Assembly (NCBI RefSeq): GCF_015277875.1
Contig: NZ_CP063814.1
Location: 620,001 to 684,000, forward strand
Direction of reading: 5' to 3'
DNA: 64,000 nt
DNA from: Microbacterium luteum
Lineage (GTDB): Bacteria; Actinomycetota; Actinomycetes; Actinomycetales; Microbacteriaceae
This document shows positions 44,271 through 52,947 of the stretch, in pieces (the stretch's first letter is position 1; each line of letters opens with the position of its first letter). The notes beneath the pieces are model-generated. The model saw only the letters and a list, made by a program, of their open reading frames with translations. It did no database searches and had not been told where the DNA came from. A program made the translations under genes and the position numbers.

Positions 44271-46081
44271 TCAGCGGTAGAGGTCGTCGACGGCGTTGCC
44301 GCTGCGCTCCAGCAGGGCGCGTCGCTTGATCTTCATGGTCGGAGTGACCAGGCGGGTGTCGTCGAGGTCGGTGGAGACGAGGGCGAATCGGCGCACGCCC
44401 TCGCTGTGCGACACGCGGGCATTGGCGGCGTCGACGCTGCGCTGCAGGTGGGCGATCAGGCGAGGTTCGGAGATCGGCGTGACACCTTCGCCGGAAACGG
44501 CGTCGAGGCGGATTCCCTGCGCGTCCGCCCACGCCTCGGTCGCGGCGCGGTCGAGCACGAGCAGCGCCGACAGGTACGAGCGGCCTTCGCCCACCATGAC
44601 CGCGTGCGCGACGAGCGGATCAGCCTCGACGCGCGTCTCCCACGGCTGCGGCACGACCGTCTTTCCGTTGCTGGTGACGATGACGTCCTTCAGGCGTCCC
44701 TCGAGCACCACGCGGCCGTCGTCGTCGAGACGGCCGAGGTCGCCGGTGCGGAAGAAGCCGTCGACGAATGCTTCGGCGGTGTGCGCCGGGTCGCGATAGC
44801 CCGAGAAGATGCCGACCCCGCGAGCGAGGATCTCGCCGTGCTCGCTGATGCGAACGGTGGAGCCGGGGAGCGGGTAGCCGACGGTTCCCGAGCGGATGTC
44901 GTCGGGCAGGTTCCCGGTCAGGGGAGCGGTCGTCTCGGTGAGACCGTAGCCCTCGATGACGGGCACGCCGATACCGCGGAACAGGCGCGAGAGATCGGGA
45001 TCGAGCGCGCCGCCACCGGAGAGGATGTAGTCGAGGCGGCCGCCCATCCGGGCCCGCAGCCGTCGGAAGAACAGGGCGTCGAAGACGGCGCGACGCGCGC
45101 GGAGCGCCGCGTCGGGGCGGGTGCCCGCCTCGAGGTCATCGGCCCACGAGACGGCGGTGCGCACAGCGGCGCGCCACAGTGCCCCCAGGCGCGCCTCGTC
45201 GGCCTTCTCCGCCGCGGCGTTCCGGATGCGCTCGAGCACTCGCGGCACGACCACGAGAAAGGTGGGGCGCAGCACACCGAGGCTGTCGACGACCTCGGTC
45301 GGGTCGGAGACGTGGGCGATGCGCATCCCGCCGGCGAGGCAGATCAGCTGCAGTCCGCGTGCCAGCACGTGAGCGAGCGGCAGGAAGATGACGGTGTTCC
45401 CGTCCGCGCGAACCACCTCGCGGTACGCGGCGGCGACGTTGCGCACCTGGCCGACGAAGTTGCGGTGGGTGAGTATCGCGCCCTTGGGCTCCCCGGTCGT
45501 GCCGGACGTGTAGACGATCGTCGCCGGTGAATCCAGGTCGGCCTGGGTGCGGCGCAGCTCGAGCAGGTCGTCTGCGACATCGGCGCCGCCGGCAGCGAGC
45601 GCGATGAGGTCGTTGGTGCCGGGATCCATCGTCCAGACGCCGAGGTCCTCCGACCCGACGGCGTCGAACGCCGCCCGCAGGAGCGATGCCTGGCGCTCGC
45701 CGCCGCCGATCGCGAGGGTGACCTGCGCGTCGGCGATGATGGCCTCGACCTGTTCGGGGGACGACGTGTCGTAGACGGGCACGACCACGGCACCGGCGAA
45801 CCATGCCGCGAGGTCGGCGACGGCCCATTCGTATCGCGTCGGAGCCATGATCGCGACGCTGTCCTCGGCCTCGACGCCGGCGTGGATGAGGCCCTTGGCC
45901 AGTGCGGTCACCTCGCCGAGGTACTCCGCCGTGGTCACCTGGCGCCACGGGGCGTCGGGATCCCCGGTGGCGACGTCGAACGCCGCGTGGTGGTCGGCGG
46001 CGGCGCGGCGCGCACCAAGAGGTCGGTGACGTTGCGGTGATCGTCGATGTCGACGAGCGGCGCGGTGGAGTGCTCCTTCAT
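44271..46081 (-). pseudogene. Long-chain acyl-CoA synthetase, frameshifted near its N-terminus
   Basis: The natural start is the ATG at 46081 (MKEHSTAPLVDIDDHRNVTD). After LLVRAA the frame is lost in a GC-repeat run at about 45996-46013, and the true continuation ADHHAAFDVATGDPDAPWRQ resumes one base out of register. The rest is intact to 44271: AMP-binding motif YTSGTTGEPKGA, GYGLTETTAP and TGDLGRLDDDG. A single missing base restores about 603 residues, the usual length for this FadD15-like group. Either a real disruption or a sequencing error. Without repair a GTG at 45938 would give a truncated 555-residue protein. Confidence 0.85.
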
Positions 46082-46283
46082 GGTGGTCTCCTGGGTCGAG
46101 GCGGCGGGCGTAGGGGAGGACCCGCTCTGAGGAGAGTTCGGAGCGCAGGGTCGTTCGGATGGGCGGATCGCGTCGGGCGGCGAGCGATTCGTCCTGTCGG
46201 GCGAGGGAACAGGTCGTGTGAAGCCTCAGCGTAGGGGGCTCGACCCACCCCGCCGTGCGCTTTCCCTTCGCGTCGCTCGACCG

Positions 46284-47428
46284 CTAAAATCCGATGCCGC
46301 CCGCGGGATGCGACGCGGCGGTGACCGAGAACGTCGAGATGTCGTCACCGGTCTCGCCGTCGACGGCCAGCTCGGCGAGGATGCGGCCGATCGTGGGGGT
46401 GAACTTGAAGGCGTGCCCTGCACCGAGCCCGACGAGGATGTCGGGATGCTCGGGCAGGGGACCGATCACGAAGTTGCGGTCGGGAGTGATGGCGTACTGG
46501 CACGTGACCGTGCGCAGGGGCTCTCCGCTGGCGGGGATCGTCGCACCCATGAACTCCGTCAGCTGCGCGAGGAGTTCGGGTGAGGGCACGAAGGTGCGCT
46601 CTTCGGGTGTCATGAGGTTGTCGGAGCGATCCCGGGCGGCCTTGATCGTCGGCTCGCCATAGGTCGGGAAGCCGTAGAAGCAGTTGGTGTCTTCCCAGAT
46701 CCAGACGGGGAAGCGGTCGCGGTCGAGGGTGCGGCATCATCGGGCTTGAAGTACGTCACCTGCTCTTGCATGGTGATGAGCGGTATCGCGGCGCCGAGGG
46801 GCTCGAGGAGAGTGTTTGTCCATGCATCCGCCGTGACGACGACCTTGTCGGCGAGCACGTCGCCTTTCGTCGTGCGTACGATCACGCCGTCGCCGGTCGG
46901 GTCGAGCGCGAGCACCGGTGTGCGGTCGCGGATGTCGGCCCCGCCGACCCGAGCATGCATCTGCAGGGCCGCGACGGATCGCGCCGCGTGGACGATGCCG
47001 GAGTCGGGCGTCCAGATCGTCTCGACACCGTCGGGCAAGCGGAATTGCGGCCACCTCTCGTGCACCTCCGCGGGCGTGAGGAGTTCGTAGGGGATGCCGA
47101 CCTCGGTCAGGCTGTCGGCGAAGTGGGATGCCGCGAAGGGCCCGTCGGAGGGGATGAAGACGAGTCCGCCCGTGATGACGGTGAGCTGCTCACCCGTCGT
47201 CGCCTCGAGTTCCGCCCAGTCCCGATACGACGACCGTGCCAGGCGCACGTACTCGGGTGAGCCGTACGAGGTGCGGATGATGCGGGAGGTGTCGTGCGAG
47301 GCGCCGCGCACGTGCCCGAGCTCGAACTGCTCGAACGCGATGGTCTTCACGCCTCTGCGGGCGAGGTGGTAGGCGGTTGCGCTCCCGAGCGCTCCCATGC
47401 CGACGACGGCGACGTCGAACTTCTCCAT
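46284..47428 (-). pseudogene. SolA-like FAD amino-acid oxidase, frameshifted
   Basis: The N-terminal part runs from the ATG at 47428 (FDVAVVGMGALGSATAYHLA, FAD-binding GxGxxG) to VTYFKPDDA. There one base is missing (about 46730-46740), and the sequence continues one frame over through DRDRFPVWIWEDTNCFYGFP to the stop at 46284. Restored length is about 381 residues, as for N-methyltryptophan oxidase/sarcosine oxidase, which oxidise N-methyl amino acids and make H2O2. Divergent from the double IclR regulator, which may control it. Confidence 0.85.
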
Positions 47429-47567
47429 TTGGCTCTCGTTTCTTGGGGTCAAGCGGGCGGTGGGCGCCACGATCAGCCCTGGTGAGAGGGCGGTTCGGCG
47501 GGGTTCCGAGCGAGTGTGGCCATTATGGGAAGTGCGTCTCGCGGCTGTGTTACAGTGCTCGCCACGT

Positions 47568-47591
47568 GCAAACCGTCGGTGGGAGGTTTGC
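47568..47591. promoter_or_regulatory. Inverted repeat upstream of the double IclR gene
   Basis: GCAAACC (47568-47574) and GGTTTGC (47585-47591) form a perfect 7-bp inverted repeat with a 10-bp spacer, 22 bp before the ATG at 47614. It may be the autoregulatory operator, or a small hairpin in the leader. Confidence 0.55.
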
Positions 47592-47613
47592 TGTTCTTGC
47601 GTCGGGAGGCGGG

Positions 47614-49068
47614 ATGACCGCTCGAGTCGCCGCAGGTCTGCGGGCTCTGCAGGCGGTCGCGGGTCGTACGGATCCGACCCTTTCCGTGGCTGCCGGCGAG
47701 ATCGCACGGACGATCGCCATGCCGTTGAGCACCGTGTCGCGACTGTGCGCGGAACTGGTCGGGCTGGGTCTGCTCGCCCGCGGCGACGCATACGGCTCCT
47801 ACCGGGTCGGCGAGGTCGCCCTGGCGCTGTCCGGGCGCGCGTCGTCACCGTACGCCCGGGTCTGCCGCACCGTGCTGACCCGCATCGCCCACCGCACGGG
47901 CGAGACGGCGGTCTTGGCGGCACCCACGCCCGAGGGCATGAGGGTGGTCGGGGCCGTCGTTTCGCCCTGGACGCTGCACTCGCCCGCCGAGGTCGGTGAG
48001 CTCGTCGTGGACCGCCCGAGTGCGATCGCACGAGCGGGATCTGAGGAGGAGACGACGTCGGGCGGCGGACGTGTCGTCGAGACGACGGTCGGCAAGTCCG
48101 TCGAGATCGCCGTGCCGATCCTGGCGCCGGGAGGCGACGCGCTCGCCGTTGTCGCCGTTCGCCTGCCGATGAACCGGGCGAGGCAGGGCATCGCGGTCGC
48201 GCGCAAGGCGGTTCTCGAGGCGCGACGCGCGGTGGAACGGGTCGTCGACGCGCGAGGTCAGACTGCATCGCCGTCGGTGCCGGCGGCGATGAGTTCCCCA
48301 CCGGCATCCCCGCCCGCACCCGCCCTCGCGGCGACGCTCGACATGCTGTGGGCGCTGTCGTCGGGGCCACGGCCGCTCGCGGAGCTGGCCAGGGCGGCGG
48401 GGATCCGTCGAGATCGCGCCGTACGTCTGCTGGAGACCTGCCGACGCAGCGGGGTGGTCCGCATCGAGGAGGGTGAGGGGCTGGTGAGCCTCGAGTGGTC
48501 GATCCATGGGTGGCAGCGGGCTGCGCTGGCTTCGAGGCTCGTCACCCAAGGAACGCCGGTCGTCGCACGCACGGCTGATCGCGCGGGCGTGTGCGCCTTC
48601 ATCACGGTGCTGCGGGGAATGCGGTCGGTCACCCTTGTGGAGGAGTTGCGTCACATCGGCCCCGGCCTGGAGATGACGCCGTGGCTCGGGCGGCCGTGCC
48701 CCATCCTCAGCTCCGATGGCGGGCCGGCGCTGATGCTTGCGTTCGACGACGACGACATCGGCGCGTTTCTTCCGGCACGGGCGGATGCGCGGGAGTCGGC
48801 CGAGTTCTTCCGTCGCGTCCACCTGCTCGGCAAAGACGGCGTGATGGCGCGGGAATCCTTCGAGGAGGCGGGTCAGACCGCGTTCACCGCGCCGATCCGG
48901 GATTCCAGCGGAGCGGTCGTCGCGGCAGCGTGCCTCGTGGGGGCGTCGGATGAGATGCGTCCCCGCGTCGCGGAGTTGTCGGACGCGGTGCACACGATGG
49001 CCGCGGAGGTGTCGATCCTCGTGGGCTTCGGCGCGGAGTATCCCGGGGGAGCCGTGCCGACACGGTGA
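47614..49068 (+). CDS. Tandem (double) IclR-type regulator
   Basis: A 484-residue protein, about twice the usual IclR length. Residues about 1-200 hold one IclR unit: winged helix LSVAAGEIARTIAMPLSTVSRLCAEL and a short effector domain ending with VARKAVLEARRAVERV. A Pro/Ala/Ser linker (about 205-225, SPPASPPAPALAA) leads to a second winged helix (PLAELARAAGIRRDRAVRLLETC) and a full effector domain (FITVLRGMRSVTLVEELRH ... GRPCPILSSDGGPALMLAF). Divergent from the SolA-like gene, its probable target. The first effector domain looks reduced. Confidence 0.85.
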   Translation: MTARVAAGLRALQAVAGRTDPTLSVAAGEIARTIAMPLSTVSRLCAELVGLGLLARGDAYGSYRVGEVALALSGRASSPYARVCRTVLTRIAHRTGETAVLAAPTPEGMRVVGAVVSPWTLHSPAEVGELVVDRPSAIARAGSEEETTSGGGRVVETTVGKSVEIAVPILAPGGDALAVVAVRLPMNRARQGIAVARKAVLEARRAVERVVDARGQTASPSVPAAMSSPPASPPAPALAATLDMLWALSSGPRPLAELARAAGIRRDRAVRLLETCRRSGVVRIEEGEGLVSLEWSIHGWQRAALASRLVTQGTPVVARTADRAGVCAFITVLRGMRSVTLVEELRHIGPGLEMTPWLGRPCPILSSDGGPALMLAFDDDDIGAFLPARADARESAEFFRRVHLLGKDGVMARESFEEAGQTAFTAPIRDSSGAVVAAACLVGASDEMRPRVAELSDAVHTMAAEVSILVGFGAEYPGGAVPTR

Positions 49069-49194
49069 AGGGCCGGTCGGAGAGGCTTCCGACCGGCCCT
49101 TGTCCCTTGCACCAAGAGTGTCCTGCAATCACATGCCGGTGATCGCCACAGCAAAACGATCACCGTGCTCACACTCTATAACGGAAAGGTAACG
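49065..49194. repeat. ~125-bp intergenic element, copy 2
   Basis: Matches 43224-43345 except for an insertion of about eight bases (GTGTCCTG region near 49119) and few substitutions. The terminator stem (49070-49081 with 49088-49099) and the GGTGATCG/CGATCACC inverted repeat are unchanged. Like copy 1, it separates two convergent genes. Confidence 0.9.
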
Positions 49195-49240
49195 AGGGGA
49201 AGGGTTTTTCGAGACCTTTTTGTGATTTTCCTCGCAGGCG

Positions 49241-49906
49241 TCAGCGGCTGCCGCCCGCGCGCACTCGGTCGATGACCGCGTCGATGCGGGCTCGCTTCTC
49301 GTGCTGGTCGGCGACCAGTCCGTAGGGCGCGTCGGTCTCGGTGGTTCCCCACGGCACGAGCACGTCGAACTCGATCTCACGAACCCGTTGGAGGCTCGCC
49401 ACGTAGTCGCTGCGAGATCGCGGGTCCAGCACGACGGCCTTCCATTCGGCATCCTCGATCCAGATGAAGTCGCCGGTGAACAGGAACCGGTGGGTGCCGT
49501 TGTCCCACAGGTACGAGGTGGTTCCCGCCGTATGCCCCGGAGTGGGAATCACTTCGAGGTCGTCGGCGATCATTTGGCGTTTGTCGAACGTGCCGGCGAT
49601 TCGGATCGAGCGCGCAGTCTCGGCGCGGTCCTTCGTGTGCACCCACACGGGCACGTCGAGCGCAGGCTGGCGGTACATCGCCTCGTGGGCGTGGTTGATC
49701 AGCAGGCGCGCTGGTCGGCCGCGGTCGAGGATGGCCGCCGCCGCCTCGCTCACCCCGGGGGAGTTGTAGACGATCATGTTGCCCTGCGGACGCTCGAGAA
49801 CGTACGAGCGGAGCAGCACATTCTGCTGGTAGGGGAGTCGCGAGGTCGGCCCGGAGAGCAGCCCCTCCATCGGCGTGTCCAGTGCATTCTTTCCGGCGAA
49901 GGTCAT
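49241..49906 (-). CDS. MBL-fold hydrolase-like protein with incomplete metal site
   Basis: A 221-residue metallo-beta-lactamase-fold protein from the ATG at 49906 (GAGGACAC upstream). His72 and His74 (NHAHEAMY) are in the HxHxDH position, but the next two ligands (Asp, His) are Ala76 and Met77. His125 (TPGHTAG) and Asp146 (TGDFIW) are present. The missing pair suggests a one-metal site or a non-hydrolytic role. It is divergent from a TetR regulator, with a 25-bp operator-like palindrome between them, so it is probably induced by a small molecule. Confidence 0.85.
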   Translation of the reverse strand: MTFAGKNALDTPMEGLLSGPTSRLPYQQNVLLRSYVLERPQGNMIVYNSPGVSEAAAAILDRGRPARLLINHAHEAMYRQPALDVPVWVHTKDRAETARSIRIAGTFDKRQMIADDLEVIPTPGHTAGTTSYLWDNGTHRFLFTGDFIWIEDAEWKAVVLDPRSRSDYVASLQRVREIEFDVLVPWGTTETDAPYGLVADQHEKRARIDAVIDRVRAGGSR

Positions 49907-49939
49907 CGTGTCCTCTCTTTCGGTCTGTGAGCGTATCAT

Positions 49940-49964
49940 GAAACGGAAGCGGAGATTCCGTTTC
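49940..49964. promoter_or_regulatory. TetR-type operator between MBL and TetR genes
   Basis: GAAACGGAA (49940-49948) and TTCCGTTTC (49956-49964) form a perfect 9-bp inverted repeat with a 7-bp spacer, midway between the divergent start codons (49906 and 49989). This is the size and position expected for a TetR dimer site controlling both genes. Confidence 0.8.
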
Positions 49965-49988
49965 CGTTTTCTCCGGTAAGCTTGTGTC

Positions 49989-50642
49989 ATGTCCGATCGG
50001 CCTTCTTCGTCGCGCCGGCAGCCGCGGGCCGACGCGACGCGCAATCGTCGTCGTATCCTCGATGCCGCGACGAGTGTGTTCGCCGAGAAAGGTCCCGCGG
50101 CCACGCTCAGCGATGTCGCCCGAACGGCCGGAGTAGGAATCGGAACGATCTACCGCAACTTCGACGACAAGGAATCGCTGCTGGACGCACTCTTCGACGA
50201 CAAGATCGACACTGTCATCCGAGTCGCCGTCGAGGCCGCGGAAGTGCAAGACCCCGGCGTCGCGTTCCGCACCTATCTCTGGGGCATGATCGAGGCGCAC
50301 TCGCTCGACCGGAGTCTTGCGACCGTCTTGTTCACGTCGAATCGCGTCGATCGCTTTCCTGCTCACCTGTCCGATCAGCTGGCCTCGACCGCCGACGGCC
50401 TGATCGCCGCGGCCATCGAAGCCGGCGAACTGCGTGCCGGTTTCACGCGGCAGGATACGACCGTGCTCGCGATCATGGTTCGGACGATCGTCGCCGCAAC
50501 CGGCGAGACCGCTCCGGGCCTCTGGCGCCGCTACGCCGACATCGTGGTGGATGGCACCCGACCCACGAGCCACGCGGGCCCGCTGAGGCCTGCGCCTCTC
50601 GACTTCACCAGCACGGCCGAGGCCCTCGGACGCACATTGTGA
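49989..50642 (+). CDS. TetR-family regulator
   Basis: A 217-residue TetR-type repressor. The HTH covers about 22-60 (RILDAATSVFAEKGPAATLSDVARTAGVGIGTIYRNF), and the C-terminal helices form the ligand-binding domain. It is divergent from the MBL-fold gene, 82 bp between starts, and a 25-bp inverted repeat lies between them, so it most likely represses both. Ligand unknown. Confidence 0.93.
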   Translation: MSDRPSSSRRQPRADATRNRRRILDAATSVFAEKGPAATLSDVARTAGVGIGTIYRNFDDKESLLDALFDDKIDTVIRVAVEAAEVQDPGVAFRTYLWGMIEAHSLDRSLATVLFTSNRVDRFPAHLSDQLASTADGLIAAAIEAGELRAGFTRQDTTVLAIMVRTIVAATGETAPGLWRRYADIVVDGTRPTSHAGPLRPAPLDFTSTAEALGRTL

Positions 50643-50701
50643 CGGTGCGTTCCCGCACGTCGATGACGCCGGCACAACGACTGAGGTCCGCGCCACGTTG
50701 T

Positions 50702-52165
50702 CTATCTTCGCCGTCGACGTTGTCGGAGGCGGGTGGGTGAGCCTGTCGCCGGCCGCCAGCGTTGATCGGGGTCGATCCAGTACGGCGCCTTGATCTCGGG
50801 AACGCCATCTCGCATCCGGATCTGCCAGCCGCTCGTCTCGAGCGTGCGGTGGTGGTGCCAGCAGAGCAGCACGCCGTTGTCGGTGTGGGTAGGTCCGCCG
50901 TGAGAGTGTTCAGTGACGTGATGGATCTCGCACCATGCTGCCGGCACGTCGCAGCCGGAAATGATGCAGTTCCCGTCACGGAGCGTGATGGCTCGGCGTT
51001 GATGCTGATCGAAGACGCGCTCGACGGTGTGGATCGCGCGGATGCGACCGTTGTCGTCCGAGAACACGCGCTGGACAGCGCCGGTGCACGCCGTGTGACG
51101 CGCGACGCCGAGCGGAACGGGCTCCGCGCCGAGGCTCGGGATGTGGGCGGAGCCCGTGCCGGTGCGGAGGTCGTCGGCACTCACCGCGACCACGAGGGTC
51201 GGAGCCGCACCCCCGATGGTCGGCAGGTCTCCCGACCGGGCCGCGACGCCGAGGATCGAGGCGAATGCGTCGTGTTGCCGCTGCACGCGGCTGCGCAGAT
51301 CCGGTCGTGACGACTCGAGAGCATCCGTCACCTGCTCCCGCAGCGATTCGACGCCGAAGCGGGTGGTGTCTTCGTCCGGGGTGAACCTCGGCCCGTCAGG
51401 CAGCGCTGGGCCGTCGGTCTTCGGGTTGAGAATCGCATCGAAGAGCGTTCCGAGTTGGCCGGCGACCTCGGGGAGCAGGCTCCCGGAGATCGGAACGAGT
51501 CCGTCGCGACAAGCACCGAGAGTGACGCCGCGCTTGCGCATCGCCCGCGCCTCGCGAGGTTCGGCGCCGTCCTGGTCGAGCCAGATGGCCCACACCTGCG
51601 CCTGCAGCCGCAGCTCGTCGACCCCGGCCGCGGGGGCGCCGTCTGCGCCCGTGCCGCACGCGGAGGCTGCGAGCTCCTCATCCGCCGCCCATCGGGCCTC
51701 TGCCGCGCAACCGGCCGCATCGATCGTGCCCGCGACGGTCGCGACCGCGTCGATGCCGACGTCACCGCGGCTGAGCGCGGCCCGAAGTGCCGGATAGCGC
51801 GCCGGCAGTGCCTCACCGGAGGCGAGCGCGGTGGGGCGGCTGACGGCTTTCGCTGCCCGCAGCAGCTCCGTCGTCGAGCGGGAGGATCCGCGTGTGAGGC
51901 GCTGAACGAGCTCCTTCGTCGACCGGCATCCGCGCACGGTCGTGAGTCGCTCGCTCGGCACCGCGGAGTCGACGCGATCCTGTACCTCTCCCGCGGCATC
52001 GACGAGCAGCGCCTCGGCCAGCCGCGCCACGTGCGCGACCTGTTTGACGATACCCAGCAGGTCCTCATCGTCAAGCTCGCGGCATGTGCCGTCGACGAAC
52101 GCATCCGCGGTGGCTTCCGCCAGCGCGATCTGCGCTCGATCGAGGCGACTCGCGAACTGTTCCAT
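50702..52165 (-). CDS. DUF222/HNH endonuclease-like protein
   Basis: A 487-residue protein with an N-terminal DUF222 helical region (about 1-340) and a C-terminal HNH motif: CIISGCDVPAAWCEIHHVTEH and GVLLCWHHHRTLE, with the paired histidines and zinc cysteines expected of HNH nucleases. It ends in a run of arginines (RLRQRRRRR). This family is multicopy in Actinobacteria; physiological role unknown. A GTG codon upstream is also in frame, but the ATG at 52165 starts the recognisable MEQFASRLDRAQIALAEA sequence. Confidence 0.9.
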   Translation of the reverse strand: MEQFASRLDRAQIALAEATADAFVDGTCRELDDEDLLGIVKQVAHVARLAEALLVDAAGEVQDRVDSAVPSERLTTVRGCRSTKELVQRLTRGSSRSTTELLRAAKAVSRPTALASGEALPARYPALRAALSRGDVGIDAVATVAGTIDAAGCAAEARWAADEELAASACGTGADGAPAAGVDELRLQAQVWAIWLDQDGAEPREARAMRKRGVTLGACRDGLVPISGSLLPEVAGQLGTLFDAILNPKTDGPALPDGPRFTPDEDTTRFGVESLREQVTDALESSRPDLRSRVQRQHDAFASILGVAARSGDLPTIGGAAPTLVVAVSADDLRTGTGSAHIPSLGAEPVPLGVARHTACTGAVQRVFSDDNGRIRAIHTVERVFDQHQRRAITLRDGNCIISGCDVPAAWCEIHHVTEHSHGGPTHTDNGVLLCWHHHRTLETSGWQIRMRDGVPEIKAPYWIDPDQRWRPATGSPTRLRQRRRRR

Positions 52166-52359
52166 GCCCCCATTGTGCCCGGGGCCTCCGACATTCCCGC
52201 GGGGCTAAAAAGCCTCTCTGACCGGCATATACCTGTGGATAAAGCGAGGCACGGACGCGCCTGTGGAGGGCAAGACGCTGCCGCATCGACATGAGCGCGC
52301 GGTCATGCCCGCAGCGCTCCGAAACGTGTGCGACATCCCGCCTGCGTACCGTGCATTCC

Positions 52360-52947
52360 ATGGACGAGACCCCCGGCATCCCCGAGACCTACACGGCACA
52401 GATGGGCAGCCAGCACGTGACGCTGCCGGTGATCCCGGTCTCCGACGACCTGTCGATCGCGCTCATGATGGTGATCGACCAGCCGGTGTCGGTCATCGAG
52501 ACAGCGGGACGCGAGCTGGCCGCGCACTTCGCCGGTGCCGCGCCCGATATCGTCGTCGCGCCGGCGACCCTCGGCATCCCCGTGGCGATCGAGGTCACCC
52601 GCGCCCTCGGTCTCGACGACTACGTCATCCTGCAGAAGACCCGCAAGGTGCACCTCGGCGACGCCCTCGAAGCGCCCGTTCACGCCATCACGAGCACGTC
52701 GAGCGCATCGCTGCTGCTCGACCGTGCCCGGCTCGATGACATCCGCGGCCGTCGCGTGCTGTTCGTCGACGACGTGATCTCGACGGGATCGTCGTCGGGT
52801 GCGGCGCTCGCTCTCCTCGAACAGGCGGGAGCCGACATCGTCGGCGTGGGGGCGCTCCTGGCCGAGGGTGACGAGTGGCCGGATGCCCTCGCGTCCTACG
52901 CCAATCGGCTGTTCGCGCTGGGCCGCATCCCGCTCTTCCCGCGGTGA
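52360..52947 (+). CDS. Purine-type phosphoribosyltransferase
   Basis: A 195-residue type I phosphoribosyltransferase from the ATG at 52360. The PRPP-binding loop is RRVLFVDDVISTGSSSGAAL, and the upstream block PDIVVAPATLGIPVAIEVTRALG fits the adenine/xanthine PRTase group. It would join a base to PRPP to make a nucleotide. Its stop overlaps the amidohydrolase GTG by 4 bp, so base deamination and salvage are probably linked. The base is not determined. Confidence 0.88.
   Translation: MDETPGIPETYTAQMGSQHVTLPVIPVSDDLSIALMMVIDQPVSVIETAGRELAAHFAGAAPDIVVAPATLGIPVAIEVTRALGLDDYVILQKTRKVHLGDALEAPVHAITSTSSASLLLDRARLDDIRGRRVLFVDDVISTGSSSGAALALLEQAGADIVGVGALLAEGDEWPDALASYANRLFALGRIPLFPR

Noticed and set aside
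47845-49128. Long minus-strand frame opposite the IclR gene
   Set aside because: Its composition is that of a shadow frame, and the plus strand encodes clear IclR domains over the same span.
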